This document shows positions 24,932 to 33,257 of a stretch of 64,000 nucleotides of DNA, piece after piece; positions within the stretch are counted from its first letter, which is position 1, and each line of letters opens with the position of its first letter. The DNA lies in contig NZ_CP014301.1 in NCBI RefSeq assembly GCF_001562255.1, positions 4,929,501 through 4,993,500 on the forward strand, read 5' to 3'. The notes under the pieces are model-generated. The model saw only the letters and a program-made list of their open reading frames with translations, did no database searches and had not been told where the DNA came from. Source of the DNA: Bosea sp. PAMC 26642 (GTDB lineage Bacteria; Pseudomonadota; Alphaproteobacteria; Rhizobiales; Beijerinckiaceae). A program made the position numbers and the translations under genes.

Positions 24932-25878
24932 GTGTTCAGTCCCAGCATGTCATGGCTTGGCTGACGAACGAAGAGCTCTGGCTTTTCGACGCTGATGGTT
25001 TTGATGGCCTCGAGTGGCGTTTTGAAGCGGAGTGCCTTTAGCTGTTTGGCGTAGTTGTAGGCGAGCAGCCAGTCCCGGACGTGGCGTCGCAGGTCGTCGA
25101 TCGAGGCGTAGTGGAAGGCGCGGACGGTCGCCTCCTTGATCGTGCGGACCATCCTCTCGGCCTGGCCGTTGGTCCACGGATGATAAGGCTTGGTGAGCCT
25201 GTGCTCGACGCCGCGCTCGGCACAGACCCGCCCAAAAACATGAGCGACAGAGCCGCACTCGGCCTTTTTGTCGTGCTGGACGAACTGAACACCGTTGTCG
25301 GTCAGCACGGTGTGGATCCGGTAGGGAACGGCCATGAGCAAAGCCTTGAGAAAGCCGGCCGCGACCAGCTTCGTCGCCTTCCGGTATATCCGGGCGAAGA
25401 CGAGCTTGGAGGTCCGATCGACCGCCACAAACAGGTAGGCCTTGCCGCCCTCGTAGCGCAGTTCGGCAATGTCGATGTGGAAGTAGCCGATCTCGTAGGC
25501 CTTGAACCGTTTGGGCTTCTCGCGGTCGGCCTTCGGCAGGCGGGAGATGCCATGGCGCTGCAAGCAGCGATGCAGCGACGACCGCGTCAGATGCGGGATG
25601 ACGTCCTTCAGCGCGACGAAGACGTCGTCCAGCGGCAGACGGGCCTGGACGCGCAGCGCCACGATCGCGGCCTCCTCAATCGCGGAAAGAACTGAGCTAC
25701 GTCGCTCCTTAGGGCCCATCGGCTCGTCCTCGACCACCGCGCGCGACCGCCACTTCCTCACGGTCTTCTCGTTGATCCCGAAGCGCCTTGCGAGCTTCGC
25801 GGACGAAGCTTGCGATCGCTGTAGCTCCGCTCGAACGGTGTGCGTCGTCTTGGCGCTCCCGTGAAGAACCTGGCCCAT
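24928..25878 (-). CDS. IS481-family DDE transposase
   Basis: A 316-residue transposase with an N-terminal helix-turn-helix (SAKLARRFGINEKTVRKW) and an rve-type DDE core: the first Asp in FHIDIAELRYEGG, the second in VLTDNGVQF, and the Glu in PWTNGQAERMVRTIKEAT. The start at 25878 lies about 57 bases inside the right end. Its stop codon TAG (24928-24930 on the plus strand reads CTA) is supplied by the CTAG target site, so the reading frame runs off the end of the element. Confidence 0.9.
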   Translation of the reverse strand: MGQVLHGSAKTTHTVRAELQRSQASSAKLARRFGINEKTVRKWRSRAVVEDEPMGPKERRSSVLSAIEEAAIVALRVQARLPLDDVFVALKDVIPHLTRSSLHRCLQRHGISRLPKADREKPKRFKAYEIGYFHIDIAELRYEGGKAYLFVAVDRTSKLVFARIYRKATKLVAAGFLKALLMAVPYRIHTVLTDNGVQFVQHDKKAECGSVAHVFGRVCAERGVEHRLTKPYHPWTNGQAERMVRTIKEATVRAFHYASIDDLRRHVRDWLLAYNYAKQLKALRFKTPLEAIKTISVEKPELFVRQPSHDMLGLNT

Positions 25879-25935
25879 AGCGCGTCCCTCTCCAACGGCG
25901 ACAAAGATACGCCATCACACTGCGGGACTAAACAC
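24932..25935 (-). mobile_element. IS481-family insertion sequence, about 1.0 kb
   Basis: The ends are inverted repeats: GTGTTCAGTCCC at the left and, reading inward, GTGTTTAGTCCC at the right, with further matches to ATGGC. The element is flanked by CTAG at 24928-24931 and 25936-25939, which agrees with the NCTAGN target duplication known for IS481. It encodes one intact transposase and looks recently inserted. Confidence 0.85.
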
Positions 25936-25939
25936 CTAG

Positions 25940-26307
25940 CGCGCACGACGATGTCGGCTTCGCCAGTCAGCCGCAGCAACCATGATCATGCTCGACGATA
26001 ATCGAATACAGAGAGCCGATTAACAGAGCGACTTTACAATGCCGGCCGGGTTATCCTCGATCCATATCCGGAACCGCCGCGTTCGGCTTTGGTACTGCTG
26101 TCGCGAGATCGGGCCGAGCCAAGCTCGCGGGCTTTCTGGCCAGGGTCAGTCCGCGACTGCTGCTCTACGAGCGTTACAACGCCTTTCTTGGCCTGCTAGC
26201 GCGGTTTGCCGACCGCTCGCGCGCCTAGGAGCAAAAGTGTCGTCGCGCCAAGGCGCTTGCACAGACCGGCGGTATAGGCTCCCCGGGCAGGCTTGTGCCG
26301 CCAGTCC
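25940..26307. other. Degenerate DNA right of the IS481 element
   Basis: No complete gene. A plus-strand frame ending with TAG at 26226-26228 reads LAGFLARVSPRLLLYERYN and LLARFADRSRA at its end, which looks like the amphipathic C-terminus of a lost enzyme, but its upstream part is not protein-like. I treat it as debris from the same deletion that removed the hydrolase. Confidence 0.4.
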
Positions 26308-27078
26308 TTACTCCGCGACAATCAACTCGCAGCCGGCGCCGTCGATCATGCGTGCGCGCGCTTCGACCGGCGCGCGATCGGTGATCAATGTGTCGATGTC
26401 GCCGAGATGGGCTAGCCTGCACGTCGCTACGCGGCCGAACTTGCTGTGGTCCGCCAATACGACCTTGCGCCGCGCATTGCGGAGCATGACCCGCCCAACG
26501 GCAACCTCCTCGTCGCGGTATTCGAGCAGGTTGCCCTCCGGATCGATGCCGCCGATGCTGGTCAGGACCAGGTCGCAGCGGTAGTTCTCAACGAAATCGA
26601 CAGCCGGCGCGCCGGCCACGGCCCGGTTATGGCCCATCCAGAGGCCGCCCGTGATCTGGATGGAGATACCTGGGCAGTTCTCCAGGATCGCCGCAGCGGC
26701 CGTGCTGTTAGTGATGACCCGCAGGCCTCCGGGGGCCTTTTCGGCTATGGCCTTGGCAAGGGCATCGGTGGTCGTTCCCGGCGTTAGAAACAGGGAGCTG
26801 CCCGGCTTGACGAAGGCCGCAGCCGCGCGGCCGATAGCGGCTTTACCATCGGCCGTCTCGACATGACGCAGCCCGTAATCGGCATTGGCCGTGCTGAGAT
26901 TGGCGCTGGCGCCACCATGATGACGCCGCAACAGACCCCTGTCGGACAGATCCTGCAGGTCGCGCCGCAGCGTTTGCGGCGTCACGTTGAAGGCAGCGAC
27001 CATCTCCTCGATCGCGAGATAGCCGCGCCGACTGAGAAGTTCGAGAATCTCGCCGTGGCGTTTGCTGAGCTGGTCCAT
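26308..27078 (-). CDS. DeoR-family transcriptional regulator
   Basis: A 256-residue repressor-type regulator. The N-terminal helix-turn-helix is typical of DeoR (RHGEILELLSRRGYLAIEEM, then FNVTPQTLRRDLQDLSDRGL). The C-terminal sugar-phosphate-sensing domain includes SLFLTPGTTTDALAKAI and VLTSIGGIDPEGNL. It is divergent from the kinase, aldolase and transporter genes and probably represses them until a phosphorylated sugar or polyol appears. Candidate CGAAAA sites are at 27130-27189 and 28255-28267. Confidence 0.9.
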   Translation of the reverse strand: MDQLSKRHGEILELLSRRGYLAIEEMVAAFNVTPQTLRRDLQDLSDRGLLRRHHGGASANLSTANADYGLRHVETADGKAAIGRAAAAFVKPGSSLFLTPGTTTDALAKAIAEKAPGGLRVITNSTAAAAILENCPGISIQITGGLWMGHNRAVAGAPAVDFVENYRCDLVLTSIGGIDPEGNLLEYRDEEVAVGRVMLRNARRKVVLADHSKFGRVATCRLAHLGDIDTLITDRAPVEARARMIDGAGCELIVAE

Positions 27079-27129
27079 CCTGGCGGCAAGCCATACAGCG
27101 CATCCGACGATCGAGGCAATGCGCGTAAT

Positions 27130-27189
27130 CGAAAATGGCTCTTGCGAAAAGGAATATTTGCTGCATCATCGGGTGCGCGATGGCGAAAG
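27130..27189. promoter_or_regulatory. Candidate DeoR operator cluster upstream of the kinase gene
   Basis: CGAAAA occurs at 27130-27135 and again at 27145-27150, 15 bases apart, and CGAAAG at 27184-27189. DeoR-family regulators commonly bind direct repeats of CGAAA/TTTCG. The cluster lies between the DeoR gene and the kinase gene in an AT-richer patch (GGAATATTTGC). Confidence 0.45.
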
Positions 27190-27352
27190 CTGGCGCGAGG
27201 TGACAAGCGGCCGGGCGAGAGCGATGGACCGCAAAAAAAGATCTGGGACGGAACATGATTGAGGATCGGCGCAGACCGGCCGGCTTGGAGCCGGCCAGGA
27301 CTGACATGCTGCGCGCCGGACGCCTTTGGTTCGGGCCGGCGGGGCGAAACCT

Positions 27353-28249
27353 GTGAAGCGCAGGACCGTCTGCGTCGGTAATCTCGTCCACGACGAGGTG
27401 TTTCGCGTCGACGCGCTGCCTGCGTCGGGGATCAAGACCGGCGTCCAGGGTTACCAGTCGCGCTTCGGCGGCCCGGCCGCAACGGCTGCGGTGGCGATCT
27501 GCCATCTCGGCGGCGTGGCGTCCTATTGGGGCCGGGTCGGCGCGGACGCCGCTGGCGAGGCGGCGATCCGGATCATGGGCGAGCATGGTGTCGATTGTGC
27601 AGGCGTCGCGATGATCGCCGAGGGTCGGACCCTGCGCGCCATCGTCATGGTGGACGATCGCGGGGAGCGCAGCATCGTCTCCGATCGCCGAAGCCTGCCA
27701 CCCGATGCCACCGTGCTGCCGATCGATCCCCTCGACGACGTCGCCGTCGTGCTCGCCGACACGCGCTGGCCCGCCGGCGCCAGGATCGTGCTCGATCGCG
27801 CGCGCGGAGCCGGTATACCGACCGTTCTGGATGCCGACGGCGGCAGCCACGACGACAACGAGCGCCTGATCGAAGCCTCCGACCATGTCGTGTTCTCCAG
27901 CGAGGGCCTGCGCGATTTTGCTGGCGACGGCACTCCCGAGGACCTGCTGCGGCGCTGTGCGCGGCGGTACGGCCAAATTCTCGCGGTGACGCGCGGAGCG
28001 GCCGGCAGCCTCTGGTTGCTCGACGGCGAGATCGTCGCAGTCCCGGCGTTCAAGGTCGTGATCGCCGACACGACCGGCTGCGGCGACGTCTTTCACGGCG
28101 CCTATGCGCTGGGGCTCGGCGAGGGCATGACGCCGATCGAGGCGGCCCGGCTAGCAAGCGCGACGGCGGCCCTCAAGGGCGAGAGGGCACAAGGCTGGAA
28201 CGGCATGCCCGATCGCGAGGCCGTGCTTGGCTTGATGGCAACCGGATGA
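27353..28249 (+). CDS. PfkB-family carbohydrate kinase
   Basis: Ribokinase-like sugar kinase, 298 residues from the GTG at 27353 (KRRTVCVGNLVHDEVFRVD); a TTG at 27326 would add nine residues. The substrate-binding GG motif is in YQSRFGGPAATAAVA. The catalytic Asp and anion hole lie in VIADTTGCGDVFHGAYALG (DTxGxGD) near the C-terminus. It likely phosphorylates the sugar or polyol imported by the downstream ABC system, in the cytosol, before aldol cleavage. Confidence 0.9.
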   Translation: MKRRTVCVGNLVHDEVFRVDALPASGIKTGVQGYQSRFGGPAATAAVAICHLGGVASYWGRVGADAAGEAAIRIMGEHGVDCAGVAMIAEGRTLRAIVMVDDRGERSIVSDRRSLPPDATVLPIDPLDDVAVVLADTRWPAGARIVLDRARGAGIPTVLDADGGSHDDNERLIEASDHVVFSSEGLRDFAGDGTPEDLLRRCARRYGQILAVTRGAAGSLWLLDGEIVAVPAFKVVIADTTGCGDVFHGAYALGLGEGMTPIEAARLASATAALKGERAQGWNGMPDREAVLGLMATG

Positions 28250-28254
28250 AAGGT

Positions 28255-28499
28255 CGAAAACGAAAATGATGATTGCGATATCGAAGATATCATGCATCTA
28301 TCTTCGTCATGCGGATGGATCTCCCGAAACGAGAGGCATCATGTGCCACGACATCAAGACCGAGGATCAACACCAATTACCCAGCATGATCGTCACATAA
28401 CGCCGCGCGACGAGACCTAGAACGCGCACCGTCACCTGACGATCGCTCTCCCCGCCGGACTGACGCTTCAGGCCGGCCCTTTCGATTTCGAACATGTTC
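28255..28499. promoter_or_regulatory. Regulatory region ahead of the aldolase-transporter operon
   Basis: Directly behind the kinase stop lie two tandem CGAAAA repeats (28255-28260 and 28261-28266), matching the sites upstream of the kinase. A GATATCGAAGATATC dyad follows within the next 30 bases. Just before the aldolase gene is the perfect palindrome GAACATGTTC (28490-28499). These suggest a second regulated promoter, perhaps bound by the DeoR regulator; none is proven. Confidence 0.45.
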
Positions 28500-28517
28500 T
28501 AGAAGGTGTCATTCTCC

Positions 28518-29924
28518 ATGGGCTGCGCGTCGCTCGCCGAACTCACCGCCGACCTCGAGAGCCTGAAGGTCGATCTCTCGTCCTCCTCTCCCGACTTCTC
28601 GAAAGCCCGGCGCCCGTCCGATGCGATGATCGACCGCTGGGCCGAGACGGCGGCGCTGGCGGAGCCGCAGGCGCGCGCTCTTGCGATCTGGGCCATCCGC
28701 AGCGCGGCGCTGGCTGCGGGAATCGTGCCGGCCTCGGTGCAGGAGCTCTATCTCGCGCGGGCGGCCGGCGCGTGGGGAGGGCGAACGGTTCCGGCCATGA
28801 ACCTGCGCGGCTGGACCTACCATACCTGCCGGGCGGTCTTCCGCGCCGCCAGGGAGATGGACGCCAAGCTGTTCATCTTCGAGCAGGCGGTCGGCGAGTC
28901 GATCTATGCGGCCCAACCTCCGGCCGAGTACACGGCCGGCGTGCTCGCCGCGGCGCTGCGGGAGGGCCATGAAGGACCCGTCTTCCTCCAGGCGGACCAC
29001 GACCAGGTCAATGCCAGCGCCTACGCCAAGGACGGCCCCGCCGAGATACGCAAGCTCGAGGCCATCATGCGCGAGCAGATCGAGGCGGGCTTCTACAGCA
29101 TAGACATCGACGCCTCGACCGTGGTCGACCTCTCCCTCCCGAATGTCCGCGAGCAGCAACGACTCAATGCCGAGCTGACGGCCCATTTCACGCAGTTCGT
29201 CCGTGGCATCGAGCCCGAGGGCGTGACGATTTCGCTGGGCGCCGAGATCGGCGAGGTCGGGCACGAGAACACGACGCCCGAGGAGCTGCGCGAGTTCATG
29301 GCCGTCTACCGTGAGGAACTGGCGGCCAAGGACAAGGCCCTGGAACCGGTTAGCAAGATCAGCATCAATTCCGGCACCTATCACGGCGGCAAGATGCAGC
29401 CCGACGGCAAGCTCGCCGACGTCACCGTCGACTACGAGTTGCTGAAGACGATCTCGGACATCTGCCGCGGCGAGTTCGGCATGGGCGGCGCGGTCCAGCA
29501 CGGCGCCTCGACTTTGCCGGGCCATCAGCTGGCCAAATTCCCGGGCACCGGCGCCGTCGAGATCCATCTCGCGCTCGGCTTCACCAACCTGACCTTCGAT
29601 CACCCCGCCCTGCCGAAGGCGTTCGCCGACGAGATCCGGGACTACACCTTCGGCAACCATGCAGGCGAGCGGCAGAAGGACGAGACCGACGTCCAGTTCC
29701 TCTACAATGTCCGCAAGAAGGCGTGGAAAGTGATGAAGGCGCGCTACTGGGCGCTGCCGGAGCCCGTCGGCGCGCAGGTGATGACGTCGCTTCAGGGCAT
29801 GTTCCGCGACATGTTCACCTGGATGAACGTGGGCGGCACCTCGGTGCTCGTGCACGAGAACACCACGCTAACGAAAGTAGCGCCGCCGCTGCCCGACACC
29901 CTTCGCAAGATCGCCGCGGAATAG
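28518..29924 (+). CDS. Class II aldolase-like protein (fructose/tagatose-bisphosphate aldolase family)
   Basis: Zn-dependent class II aldolase family, 468 residues from the ATG at 28518 (AGAAGG 11 bases upstream). Expected Zn ligands are all visible: His in FLQADHDQVNAS, Glu in LGAEIGEVGHEN, His in SINSGTYHGGK and His in GAVQHGASTLPG. It is about 100 residues longer than classical fructose-bisphosphate aldolase, with an extra N-terminal helical part (residues 1-90) and a C-terminal extension. It presumably splits the phosphorylated product of the neighbouring kinase. The precise substrate is unknown. Confidence 0.8.
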   Translation: MGCASLAELTADLESLKVDLSSSSPDFSKARRPSDAMIDRWAETAALAEPQARALAIWAIRSAALAAGIVPASVQELYLARAAGAWGGRTVPAMNLRGWTYHTCRAVFRAAREMDAKLFIFEQAVGESIYAAQPPAEYTAGVLAAALREGHEGPVFLQADHDQVNASAYAKDGPAEIRKLEAIMREQIEAGFYSIDIDASTVVDLSLPNVREQQRLNAELTAHFTQFVRGIEPEGVTISLGAEIGEVGHENTTPEELREFMAVYREELAAKDKALEPVSKISINSGTYHGGKMQPDGKLADVTVDYELLKTISDICRGEFGMGGAVQHGASTLPGHQLAKFPGTGAVEIHLALGFTNLTFDHPALPKAFADEIRDYTFGNHAGERQKDETDVQFLYNVRKKAWKVMKARYWALPEPVGAQVMTSLQGMFRDMFTWMNVGGTSVLVHENTTLTKVAPPLPDTLRKIAAE

Positions 29925-30033
29925 GCCGCGCCCGCGACGAGATGCCTGCCCAGAAGAGCGGCCGCGCAAAGCGAAGCCGCCACGTCAAGAAAACACACCG
30001 AGGAAACGACAACCGAGAACGAGGAGGACGTCC

Positions 30034-31314
30034 ATGACCCTGCATCGTAGGTCATCATTGCTGACGCTTGCCGCAATGACATTCGCTTCCCTTATCAGCT
30101 TGCCAACGCTTGCGCTCGCGCAGCAGAAAGAGGTCCGCTGGGGCCAGTGGAAAGGCACTGAGGTCGGCGAGAAATTCATGTCCGAGCTGAAGGCCGCCTT
30201 CGAGGCCGACAATCCCGGCATCAAGCTGACCCCCGTCGACGCGCCCTTCACCGGCTTCCATGACCGCGCCATCGTCCAGCATCAGGCCAAGAAGCTCCCC
30301 GACGTGCTGATGGTGCAGGTCGATTGGGTCGCGGAATTCGCCGATCTCGGGATGATCGACCCGCTCGACGAGCGCATCGCCAAGGAGCCCAAGGCCTTCT
30401 GGGAGAACATTCCAAAGACTTTCCACCAGACTTGGCGTGGCAAGCAGTTCTACCTGCCCGTGGAAAGCGGCGCGGTCGCACTGTTCTGGAACACCGACCT
30501 GTTCAAGGCCGCCGGCCTCTCTGCCGCGCCCACGACCTGGGACGAGTTCGCGGAGATGTCGCGCAAGCTCTCCAACCCCGACAAGCGCCAGTTCGCGATC
30601 ACCGGCACGCTTCAGGGCGAGCCGCCGACCAATATGACCTACGAGATCTACCCGCTGCTGCTGCAGGCCGGCGCGAAGCTGATCGACGCGACCAGCAACA
30701 AGGCCGTGTTCAACAGCCCCGAAGGCGTGGCCGCGATCGAGTGGTACGTCGATCGCATCAACAAGGACAAGGTGTCCGTTCCCGGCGTGCTAAGCAACGG
30801 CGAGAAGGAGAAGCGCGCCAATTTCGCCTCCGGCAACGTCGCCATGATGTTCGAGGGGCCGTGGGGCATCGCTATCCAGAAGCAGCTCAATCCGAAGCTG
30901 AACTATGAGATCGCACCGCTGCCCGCCGGCAAGACAACCGGCACGATGGTGCGCGGCTCGCTCAACACCCTGTCGAGCCAGGCGCAGGACAAGGAGGCCG
31001 CCTGGGCGTTCATCCGCTGGATGTCGGGACCCAAGGGCATCGAGATGTGGGCCAAGGGCACCGGCGCCTTCCCGGCGCGCACCGATGTCGCCGAGCAGGG
31101 CTGGTTCAAGGAACGCAAGGAGTTCCAGGCCTTCGTGACCCAAATGGGCCGCGCCAACGCGGAATCGCCCTATCTCGTGATGCCCAACGCCGTGCAGATG
31201 AACAAGATCATGACGACCGAGGTTCAGAACGCGCTCCAAGGCAAGAAGTCGGCCAAGCAGGCGCTCGACGATGCAGCAGCCGAGTGGACCAAAATCCTCG
31301 CCTCGGCGAAATAG
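30034..31314 (+). CDS. Sugar ABC transporter substrate-binding protein
   Basis: Extracellular solute-binding protein family 1 (maltose-type), 426 residues, with a strong GAGGAGG Shine-Dalgarno 8 bases before the ATG. The signal peptide (LLTLAAMTFASLISLPTLAL) is cleaved near ALAQQ. Landmarks are LPDVLMVQVDWVAEFADLGM, FWNTDLFKAAGL and GNVAMMFEGPWGI. It delivers the substrate to the two permeases downstream, from which it is separated by a hairpin. Confidence 0.92.
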   Translation: MTLHRRSSLLTLAAMTFASLISLPTLALAQQKEVRWGQWKGTEVGEKFMSELKAAFEADNPGIKLTPVDAPFTGFHDRAIVQHQAKKLPDVLMVQVDWVAEFADLGMIDPLDERIAKEPKAFWENIPKTFHQTWRGKQFYLPVESGAVALFWNTDLFKAAGLSAAPTTWDEFAEMSRKLSNPDKRQFAITGTLQGEPPTNMTYEIYPLLLQAGAKLIDATSNKAVFNSPEGVAAIEWYVDRINKDKVSVPGVLSNGEKEKRANFASGNVAMMFEGPWGIAIQKQLNPKLNYEIAPLPAGKTTGTMVRGSLNTLSSQAQDKEAAWAFIRWMSGPKGIEMWAKGTGAFPARTDVAEQGWFKERKEFQAFVTQMGRANAESPYLVMPNAVQMNKIMTTEVQNALQGKKSAKQALDDAAAEWTKILASAK

Positions 31315-31346
31315 GCCCGCCGGCCCCGCACTCGCGACGACATCGC

Positions 31347-31372
31347 AGAAGGACGCACGCTCGCGTCCTTCT
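31347..31372 (+). terminator. Hairpin between sugar-binding protein and permease genes
   Basis: AGAAGGACGC (31347-31356) pairs perfectly with GCGTCCTTCT (31363-31372) over 10 bp with a 6-base loop. No long T-tract follows. As at 713-756, it sits right behind a binding-protein gene and probably tunes receptor versus permease levels. Confidence 0.7.
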
Positions 31373-31436
31373 CCATGGCTTAAGGACGACGGCGACCGCA
31401 TAGGGCGCCGGCCGCTCCCGCACCGATCGGCGACCC

Positions 31437-32327
31437 ATGCTCGCGTTCAAGCGCAGATACCGGGACGAGCTCCTGGCATATTCCTTCCTCTGGCCAGCGC
31501 TGCTGATCCTCGTCGCGCTGCTGATCTATCCGCTCGGGGACGTCATCCGACTGAGTTTCCACGAAAGCAACCTCCAACGCGAGACGTGGGTCGGGTTCGG
31601 CAACTATGCGGCCCTCCTGAAGGATCCGCTGTTCTGGAAAGCCTTCTGGCAGACAGTCGTCTTTACGGTGTTCAGCGTTGCGCTGCATTTGGTGATCGGC
31701 CTGGGGCTGGCGCTGCTCCTCAACATGCAGATCAACGACACCTTTCGTTCGATCGCGCGGGGCCTGCTGATCGTACCTTGGCTGCTGGCGCCTACGGTTG
31801 CCGGCATGATCTGGGTCCTGATGCTCGCGCCTTTCGGCGTGCTCAACGGGCTTTTGGTCTCGATCGGCCTGATCGATCCCAACGCGTCGGTCGCCTGGCT
31901 CGGCGACCCGTCCACGGCGCTCGGTTCGGTCACTGCCATGAATGTCTGGCGCGCCTTCCCATTCTTCATGGTGATGCTGTTGGCGGGCCTGCAGGCCGTG
32001 CCCAAGCAGCTCTACGAAGCCGCCGACATCGATGGCGCGACGATGTGGCAGCAGTTCTGGCACATCACCCTGCCGCAGCTGCGCGGCGTCATCACGACCG
32101 TCGTGCTGCTCGACTCAATCTGGACCTTCCGCGCCTTCGACCCGGTCTTCGTCATGACCGGTGGCGGCCCGGCGCATTCCTCCGAGGTCCTGGCGAGCGC
32201 GATCTATTTCGACGGTTTCCAGAAGCTGCGCTTTGGCTACGCGTCGGCGCAGGCCGTCGTGATGTTCCTCGTCCTTTTCGTCGTAAGCGCCGTCTATGTG
32301 CGCCGAACCATGAGCACCGTGAACTGA
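31437..32327 (+). CDS. Sugar ABC transporter permease (MalF/UgpA-like)
   Basis: Inner-membrane permease, 296 residues, six predicted spans beginning LLAYSFLWPALLILVALLIY. The EAA loop near the C-terminal third reads LYEAADIDGATMWQQFWHIT, the MalF/UgpA consensus. It forms the channel with the next gene, one base behind it. Confidence 0.92.
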   Translation: MLAFKRRYRDELLAYSFLWPALLILVALLIYPLGDVIRLSFHESNLQRETWVGFGNYAALLKDPLFWKAFWQTVVFTVFSVALHLVIGLGLALLLNMQINDTFRSIARGLLIVPWLLAPTVAGMIWVLMLAPFGVLNGLLVSIGLIDPNASVAWLGDPSTALGSVTAMNVWRAFPFFMVMLLAGLQAVPKQLYEAADIDGATMWQQFWHITLPQLRGVITTVVLLDSIWTFRAFDPVFVMTGGGPAHSSEVLASAIYFDGFQKLRFGYASAQAVVMFLVLFVVSAVYVRRTMSTVN

Positions 32328-32328
32328 C

Positions 32329-33210
32329 ATGCGCCAGGCCACGCACCCCCAGACGATCTCGACCTATCATCTCGGCCAGCGGAACCGCGAGCGGCTGCTG
32401 AACCTGCTCGCCTATAGCCTTCTCGTGCTCGCCATCGTGATCATCTTCTTCCCGCTCGCCTGGATGGTCACGGTCTCAGTGCGGCCCAATATCGAAGTGA
32501 TGAAGATGCCGCCGGACTGGATTCCGCAGGTCTTCACGCTCGAGGGCTATGCCAAGATTTTCACCAACAAGAAATTCATGGTCGTCTTTCTCAACACCAT
32601 GGTCGTTTCTCTGGTCGTCACCACGCTGTCGCTGGTGCTGGGTGCGATGGCGGCCTATGCCCTCGCCCGGTTCAAGTTCGTCGGGCAGCGCGCAGTGCTG
32701 ATGTTTCTGATCACCACGCAGATGTTCCCTCTGGTGCTGCTCTGCATCCCCTATTTCCGGATCTTCATCACGCTGGGGCTCTACGATACGCGGACCTCGC
32801 TGGTGATCGTGTACCTGACCTTTACACTGCCCTTCTGCGTACTGATGCTGCGCAGCTACTTCCTCAACATCCCGCGCGACATCGAGGAAGCGGCGATGGT
32901 CGATGGCTGCTCGCGCATCGGAGCGATCTTCCGGACGCTGATCCCGATGTCCTACCCCGCCTTCATCGGCGCGGGCCTCTACACCTTCCTGCTCGCTTGG
33001 AACGAGTTCCTGTTCGCCGTCGTCCTGATCGAATCCTGGGAGAACCGCGTGCTGACCATGGCGATCTACAGCCTGATGGCCGAGTTCGTGACCGAGTGGA
33101 ACACGATGATGGCCTTCTCGGTACTCGCGAGCCTCCCGCTCGTCATCGCCTTCGTCTTCCTGCAGAAGTTCATGGTGCAGGGCATGACCGCGGGCGCGCT
33201 GACATCCTGA
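32329..33210 (+). CDS. Sugar ABC transporter permease (MalG/UgpE-like)
   Basis: Second sugar permease, 293 residues. The N-terminus is cytosolic and charged, and the first span is LLVLAIVIIFFPLAWMVTVS. The EAA loop DIEEAAMVDGCSRIGAIFRT is followed by the usual AFIGAGLYTFLLAWNEFLFA. No ATPase gene follows it, so energy must come from an ATPase encoded elsewhere (MsmK/UgpC-type ATPases are often shared). Confidence 0.92.
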   Translation: MRQATHPQTISTYHLGQRNRERLLNLLAYSLLVLAIVIIFFPLAWMVTVSVRPNIEVMKMPPDWIPQVFTLEGYAKIFTNKKFMVVFLNTMVVSLVVTTLSLVLGAMAAYALARFKFVGQRAVLMFLITTQMFPLVLLCIPYFRIFITLGLYDTRTSLVIVYLTFTLPFCVLMLRSYFLNIPRDIEEAAMVDGCSRIGAIFRTLIPMSYPAFIGAGLYTFLLAWNEFLFAVVLIESWENRVLTMAIYSLMAEFVTEWNTMMAFSVLASLPLVIAFVFLQKFMVQGMTAGALTS

Positions 33211-33257
33211 CCCGTAGCGCGCCATTTCTCCATTTCCCGCCAGACGCCGAGGACCGC

